From assembly GCA_016714365.1 (NCBI GenBank), contig JADJNH010000007.1, positions 310,001 through 374,000 on the forward strand: a stretch of 64,000 nt of DNA, read 5' to 3'. The notes under the pieces were generated by a model. It saw only the letters and a list, made by a program, of their open reading frames with translations. It made no database searches and was not told the origin of the DNA. The position numbers and the translations under genes were made by a program. The first letter of the stretch is position 1. Each line of letters begins with the position of its first letter. Origin of the DNA: Candidatus Vicinibacter affinis (GTDB lineage: Bacteria > Bacteroidota > Bacteroidia > Chitinophagales > Saprospiraceae). Positions 63,714 through 64,000 of the stretch are shown here, piece by piece.

Positions 63714-64000
63714 CTATCTAATAACAACAATTTTCTCTATCTGATGATACGCTTTTCCTTGAATCTTTAGTAAGTACTCACCATTTAATAGATCACTTGG
63801 AAATTGCAATAAATATTGTGTCCCCAGTTGTGGATTAAAATGAGAGGTATGTAGTACTTTACCAGAAAGGTCAATTAATTCTAGAGTGACTTTTGATTGA
63901 TCCCCAATTCTTGAGAGTAAATACAAATGGTTTGATATTGATGGATTAGGGTATATGGCAAAAGCTTTTTCTTTGCCAGATTGAATGTCTGTATTACTTA
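63714..64000 (-). CDS. T9SS-secreted protein, C-terminal part, runs off edge
   Basis: The last about 95 codons of a gene that begins outside the window. They contain AIYPNPSISNHLYLLSRIGDQ and an intact sorting domain to VVIR. Nearly identical to the end of the preceding gene (62053 upward), with Ser in place of its stop. A tandem paralogue. Confidence 0.8.
   Translation of the reverse strand, partial: SNTDIQSGKEKAFAIYPNPSISNHLYLLSRIGDQSKVTLELIDLSGKVLHTSHFNPQLGTQYLLQFPSDLLNGEYLLKIQGKAYHQIEKIVVIR

Overview
The window looks like a chromosome segment of a Bacteroidota bacterium, probably of the Saprospiraceae type. This rests on several secreted proteins with WPNP-type T9SS C-terminal sorting domains, TAnnTTTG-type -7 promoter boxes, low G+C, many SusD-free outer-membrane and lipoprotein operons, and DUF4254 and DUF6428 neighbours. 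The genus is an inference only.

Positions 1-25540 are an accessory region built around an RHS polymorphic toxin. Read on the minus strand it runs: an N-terminally truncated RHS core with tip 1 and a putative immunity gene (25540-22459); orphan tip 2 and immunity 2 (22153-20864); orphan tip 3 (JAMM-like) and lipoprotein immunity 3 (11108-9916); orphan tip 4 (papain-like) and lipoprotein immunity 4 (3021-1899). Between tips 2 and 3, and between tips 3 and 4, lie two almost identical copies of a roughly 6.1 kb mobile element (11109-19958 and 3022-9163). Each copy abuts the codons for the conserved RHS motif WYGVDP exactly, where the RHS core meets the toxin tip. The element encodes a CHC2/Toprim primase, an AAA+ ATPase, two tyrosine recombinases and an ORF6N protein. 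It also has a roughly 0.9 kb non-coding end with a long inverted repeat, a candidate structured RNA and a 25-nt match to a tRNA 3' end. A divergent XRE regulator follows the primase, and behind each XRE copy sits a different small cargo gene. Copy B is interrupted by a complete IS21-family element with a 5-bp target duplication. A degraded IS3-like element truncates a third XRE gene at the left edge. My reading is a tandem array of site-specific elements that deliver toxin tip, immunity and cargo modules to an RHS gene.

Positions 25833-36773 hold a T9SS-secreted protein, a glycosyltransferase 9/DUF4254 pair, gcvP, and a five-gene plus-strand cluster (LVIVD-repeat lipoprotein, small lipoprotein, outer-membrane protein, ECF sigma factor, membrane-anchored barrel-like protein). 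Positions 36774-41840 are repeat-rich: 99-bp tandem repeats, hairpin REP-like repeats, and a pair of direct repeats of about 390 bp that bracket a three-gene island.

Positions 41841-64000 are ordinary chromosome: lon, a C-terminal processing protease, aroE, an arsenic-type cluster (ArsR, ArsC-like phosphatase, DUF6428) with two matching operators, a di-haem peroxidase/MbnP pair, a DnaQ-like exonuclease, a peptide-type ABC permease divergent from an S24 repressor, a BlaI/M56/PDZ cluster with two perfect BlaI-type dyads, a large T9SS substrate, a VOC protein, and two related T9SS proteins. One of these two has lost its sorting domain to a stop codon; the other runs off the right edge.

The two 6 kb copies differ mainly in homopolymer lengths, and each breaks genes that are intact in the other. 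Several frameshifts may therefore be sequencing errors rather than real decay.
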